Below, piece after piece: positions 4,016-6,666 of a stretch of 6,666 bases of DNA. Both the position numbers and the translations under genes were made by a program. Position 1 is the stretch's first letter. Every line of letters begins with the position of its first letter. The stretch is from an uncultured Lachnospiraceae bacterium (GTDB lineage Bacteria; Bacillota; Clostridia; Lachnospirales; Lachnospiraceae): assembly GCA_937915975.1 (NCBI GenBank), contig CALGGL010000207.1:1-6666 (forward strand), given 5' to 3'. Under the pieces are notes generated by a model, which saw only the letters and a list, made by a program, of their open reading frames with translations, was not told where the DNA came from and ran no database searches.

Positions 4016-6151
4016 CTACTCTATATTATCATCTATTATGGAAAAATCAATATTTTTCTTAATTTTATCGCAACTTAATACTTTGATTCTCACCTTGTCC
4101 CCGAGCTGGTATTTCTTTTTCTTCTTTTCTCCTATCATAGCATATTCTTCCTCGTTAAAGTAATATAAATCATCATACAAATATGCTACGGATACCGCTC
4201 CTTCGACAGTATTTTCAAGCTCAACAAAGATATAGCTTGATGTAACACCGGATATCACGCCGTCAAATTCCTCTCCTATATGCTCCGACATATATTCTAT
4301 CTCTTTAAGCTTTATAACATCTCTTTCCGCTTCCTCAGCACGTCTTTCCTTTACGGAATTATCATCGGCAACGGAAGGAAGTATCCTCTTATAATGGCTT
4401 ATTCTCTTATCATTTAGTTCTCCGTGAAGATTCTCCTTAATGATTCTGTGAATTTGCAGGTCGGGATATCTTCTTATAGGCGATGTAAAGTGGCAGTAAT
4501 ACTTACAGGACAAACCAAAATGTCCCGTGCACTCGGTTGAATATCTTGCCTGTTTCATGGAACGAAGCATCATCTTACTTATTAACGCCTCATAAGGCTC
4601 TCCTTCTATCTTTGCCAAAAGCTTCTGAAGCTCCTTAGGATGAATTTCTCCACCTGAGGACTTAAGGTAAAGTCCGAAATTACTCATAAAATGCATAAGC
4701 TGTTCCATCTTTTCCTGATCGGGATCCTCGTGAACTCTATACTCAAACGGAAGTTCCTGCCAGAAGTAATCCTCAGCTATGGTTTCATTTGCCATAAGCA
4801 TAAAATCCTCAATTATATTTGTTGCCGGATTTCTGTCATAAGGCTTTATCTCGACAGGCTTGTGGTTCTCATCAACAATTATCTTTGTTTCGGGAACATC
4901 AAAATCAATCGAGCCACGCTTATGTCTTGCTGTCCTTATTATATCGGAAAGCTCCTTCATCAGGTCAAACATATCTACAAGCTTTTCATATCTTTTAACC
5001 ACCTCATCATCCGAGCGGTCAAGTATTTTGGCAACATTGGTATAAGACATACGTTCATTTACATTTATTACACCCTCTGTTATATAGTGATTGATAAGCT
5101 TACCCTTTTTATCAATATCCATAACACAGCTGAGTGTAAGTCTGTCAACTCCTGCATTCAGGGAACATATACCGTTTGACAGCTTATGAGGAATCATCGG
5201 TATAACGCTGTCAACGAGATAACAGCTCGTTCCCCTTCTTAAAGCCTCTTTGTCAAGCGGCGACTTTTCCTTCACATAATGTGACACATCAGCAATATGG
5301 ACACCAAGTGTATATACGCCATCCTTATAGGATAAGGTTATGGCATCATCAAGGTCCTTTGCATCCTCACCGTCTATGGTAACGGTATCAAGCTCCCTAA
5401 AATCCTTTCTTCCTTCTATATCCAAAGGATTTACCTCCTCCGGTATATCCTTTAAGGCTTCCATAACCTTATCCGGATACTCCGTAGGTATATCATAGGC
5501 TCTGACAACCGACATAATATCCGTAGATGGATCGTTTACATGACCGAGAATCTCAACAATTCTTCCCTCCGGTGATTTTCTTTTTTCTCCGTAGGATAAT
5601 AGCTGACAGACTACCTTATGTCCTGTCATAGCTCCCATGGAATCGGTATTTGCCACATATATATCATCCGCAACCTTTTGATTATCAGGTATGACAAAGC
5701 CAAAGCTTCCCTGTTTATCATAGGTTCCCACAACTGTCTGCATGCCTCTTTCAAGTATCTGAACAATCTTAGCCTCATGTCTTCTGCCTGCTTCTGCCTG
5801 AATCGTAGGCTTAATTACAACCCTGTCACTGTGAAATGCATCAAGGGTATCTCTTGCAGGTATGAAATAATCCTCCTTATCACCCTCAACTCTTACAAAG
5901 CCAAAGCCCTTCTTGTTGCCGATATATATGCCCACAAGAAGATTCTCATCCAGTTTCTTATACTTTCCCTTTGGTGTGACGGTAATCTTACCCTCTGCAA
6001 CAAGCTCCTCCAATGCCTGCTCTACACGTTTCTTGTCCTCGTTGGAAACCTGAAGCAAAAACCTTATATCCTTAAGCCTCATAGGCTTGTATTCCTCATC
6101 ACATATAAAATTATATAATTTTTCTTTTATTATTTCTCGTTTTTCTCCCAT
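4016..6151 (-). CDS. rnr: Ribonuclease R (3'-5' exoribonuclease)
   Basis: RNase R is a processive hydrolytic 3'-5' exoribonuclease that digests structured RNA, including rRNA fragments and non-stop mRNA released by trans-translation. The 711-aa length is normal for Firmicutes. Domains in order: an N-terminal winged-helix-like region (about 1-65); two cold-shock/OB domains (about 70-130, with KGFGFVRVEG at 81-90, and 140-205, with QGSFGFVIPD at 147-156); the RNB catalytic core (about 245-580); and an S1 domain (about 625-705). The catalytic aspartates are D260, D266, D268 and D269 in TIDGEDAKDLDDAI. Other RNB signatures are HIADVSHYV (285-293), KRGSIDFD (411-418) and TSPIRRYPDLQIHR (556-569). 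There is no long lysine-rich tail as in Escherichia coli, only a short run KKKKK (676-680) inside the S1 region. The ATG at 6149-6151 has GGAGGG eight bases upstream. smpB follows after 23 nt. Confidence 0.98.
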   Translation of the reverse strand: MGEKREIIKEKLYNFICDEEYKPMRLKDIRFLLQVSNEDKKRVEQALEELVAEGKITVTPKGKYKKLDENLLVGIYIGNKKGFGFVRVEGDKEDYFIPARDTLDAFHSDRVVIKPTIQAEAGRRHEAKIVQILERGMQTVVGTYDKQGSFGFVIPDNQKVADDIYVANTDSMGAMTGHKVVCQLLSYGEKRKSPEGRIVEILGHVNDPSTDIMSVVRAYDIPTEYPDKVMEALKDIPEEVNPLDIEGRKDFRELDTVTIDGEDAKDLDDAITLSYKDGVYTLGVHIADVSHYVKEKSPLDKEALRRGTSCYLVDSVIPMIPHKLSNGICSLNAGVDRLTLSCVMDIDKKGKLINHYITEGVINVNERMSYTNVAKILDRSDDEVVKRYEKLVDMFDLMKELSDIIRTARHKRGSIDFDVPETKIIVDENHKPVEIKPYDRNPATNIIEDFMLMANETIAEDYFWQELPFEYRVHEDPDQEKMEQLMHFMSNFGLYLKSSGGEIHPKELQKLLAKIEGEPYEALISKMMLRSMKQARYSTECTGHFGLSCKYYCHFTSPIRRYPDLQIHRIIKENLHGELNDKRISHYKRILPSVADDNSVKERRAEEAERDVIKLKEIEYMSEHIGEEFDGVISGVTSSYIFVELENTVEGAVSVAYLYDDLYYFNEEEYAMIGEKKKKKYQLGDKVRIKVLSCDKIKKNIDFSIIDDNIE

Positions 6152-6182
6152 AATTAATACCCTCCGAATCAGTAATTAATAC
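6151..6182 (-). repeat. 10-bp direct repeat flanking the rnr Shine-Dalgarno
   Basis: The minus-strand 10-mer GTATTAATTA occurs twice (6182-6173 and 6160-6151), separated by CTGATTCGGAGG, which contains the rnr ribosome-binding site. The second copy reaches into the start codon. The left-hand gap also has a weak 6-bp AT-only inverted repeat, AATACA/TGTATT (6178-6183 with 6192-6197). The repeat is short and AT-rich and may be chance. Confidence 0.35.
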
Positions 6183-6206
6183 ATCATCAATTGTATTTAT
6201 GCCATC

Positions 6207-6666
6207 TCAGCTTTCATTTTTATTTGCATTATATCTTTCAAGAAAGCTATGTGCTTCATCTCCTGATTTATATCCCGGAAATGTATCAAGACACACATTA
6301 TGTATGCTGTTAAATATACTTCTTTCTATTCCCGGATTATCCTCCTTAAGATGTCTTATCAGTGTCTTTATCTCCTGTCGCTTACTACCTCCGCCGCCGT
6401 TATCACACATAGTACAGTTTTCCGTAAATCGGCAGGCACACTGTATAAATTCAAGCTCATTATATCTTCTCCATGATATTATATCATCTTCGTGTATGCA
6501 GTACATAGGACGGATAAGCTCCATACCTTCAAAGTTCTTGCTGTGAAGCTTCGGCATCATAGTCTGAAACTGACCGGAATACAGCATACCCATAAGAATA
6601 GTCTCAATTACATCATCAAAGTGATGACCCAGAGCAATCTTATTACAGCCTAGCTCCTTAGCTCTA
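6207..6666 (-). CDS. TtcA-family PP-loop ATPase, tRNA 2-thiolation type (C-terminal 152 codons, cut by window edge)
   Basis: The visible frame continues open to the right edge, so the start and the ATP-binding SGGxDS loop are outside. The first part reads RAKELGCNKIALGHHFDDVIETILMGMLYSG, which matches the TtcA-type LGHH-DD-ET segment of the adenylating PP-loop fold. It is followed by MMPKLHSKNFEGMELIRPMYCIHEDDI. In TtcA the next element is an IPCNLCGS-like site that supplies an iron-sulfur ligand. Here it is replaced by a richer cluster, CACRFTENCTMC (visible residues 76-87), then GGGGSKRQEIKTLIRHL and IERSIFNSIHNV, as in the family. The internal ATG at 6591-6593 is not the true start, because the conserved LGHHFDDVIET lies upstream in the same frame. 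The stop is 55 nt before rnr on the same strand, so cotranscription is possible. E. coli TtcA makes 2-thiocytidine 32 in tRNA; the substrate here is not certain. Confidence 0.8.
   Translation of the reverse strand, partial: RAKELGCNKIALGHHFDDVIETILMGMLYSGQFQTMMPKLHSKNFEGMELIRPMYCIHEDDIISWRRYNELEFIQCACRFTENCTMCDNGGGGSKRQEIKTLIRHLKEDNPGIERSIFNSIHNVCLDTFPGYKSGDEAHSFLERYNANKNES

Noticed and set aside
4691..5179. 162-codon plus-strand frame opposite rnr
   Set aside because: It is antisense to the RNB catalytic core, whose frame is clearly coding; the product is Ile/Leu/Cys-rich without family resemblance.
5618..6118. 166-codon plus-strand frame opposite the rnr N-terminal domains
   Set aside because: It is a shadow of conserved cold-shock domains, with no recognisable motif and no independent gene context.
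6199..6546. 115-codon plus-strand frame opposite the TtcA-like gene
   Set aside because: It is a mirror of a conserved minus-strand coding frame; the hydrophobic look follows from the reverse complement of that gene.
6207..6593. Treating the ATG at 6591-6593 as the start of a complete 128-aa gene
   Set aside because: The frame stays open to the window edge and encodes conserved LGHHFDDVIET upstream, so the gene is longer and truncated by the window.

Overview
The window is AT-rich DNA with short intergenic gaps and strong Shine-Dalgarno sites. It looks like the chromosome of a Firmicute of class Clostridia. A Lachnospiraceae-type genome is my best guess, from the gene order, the protein style and the tmRNA tag. 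No phage, IS element, CRISPR array or other mobile DNA is visible. Everything lies on the minus strand except one gene, at about 1660-2724.

Layout, right to left in the direction of minus-strand transcription. (1) 6207-6666 is the C-terminal part of a TtcA-like PP-loop tRNA-thiolation ATPase, cut by the window edge. (2) 2772-6151 is an RNA quality-control cluster: rnr (RNase R), smpB, a small unrecognised single-pass membrane protein, and ssrA (tmRNA, tag AEDNFALAA). (3) A long hairpin at 2703-2737 sits between ssrA and the convergent plus-strand gene and probably terminates both. (4) The plus-strand gene encodes a DEDD/RNase H-fold exonuclease-like protein with an uncharacterised C-terminal region. 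(5) A 136-142 bp divergent intergenic region holds a good extended -10 promoter and a 14-bp perfect palindrome. (6) 903-1517 encodes a DivIVA-domain coiled-coil protein and is followed by a clear intrinsic terminator. (7) 1-842 holds ruvA and the start of ruvB, the Holliday-junction branch-migration motor.

How they work together: tmRNA and SmpB rescue ribosomes stalled on non-stop mRNA, and in bacteria where this has been studied RNase R degrades the defective message. The three genes are therefore a functional unit, and the membrane-protein gene inside it is the least explained part of the window. RuvAB is a separate recombination module. The terminator directly before the ruvA ribosome-binding site leaves open how ruvAB is transcribed. 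I see no strong evidence for a wholly new system; the best leads are the small membrane protein inside the trans-translation cluster and the terminator-ruvA arrangement.
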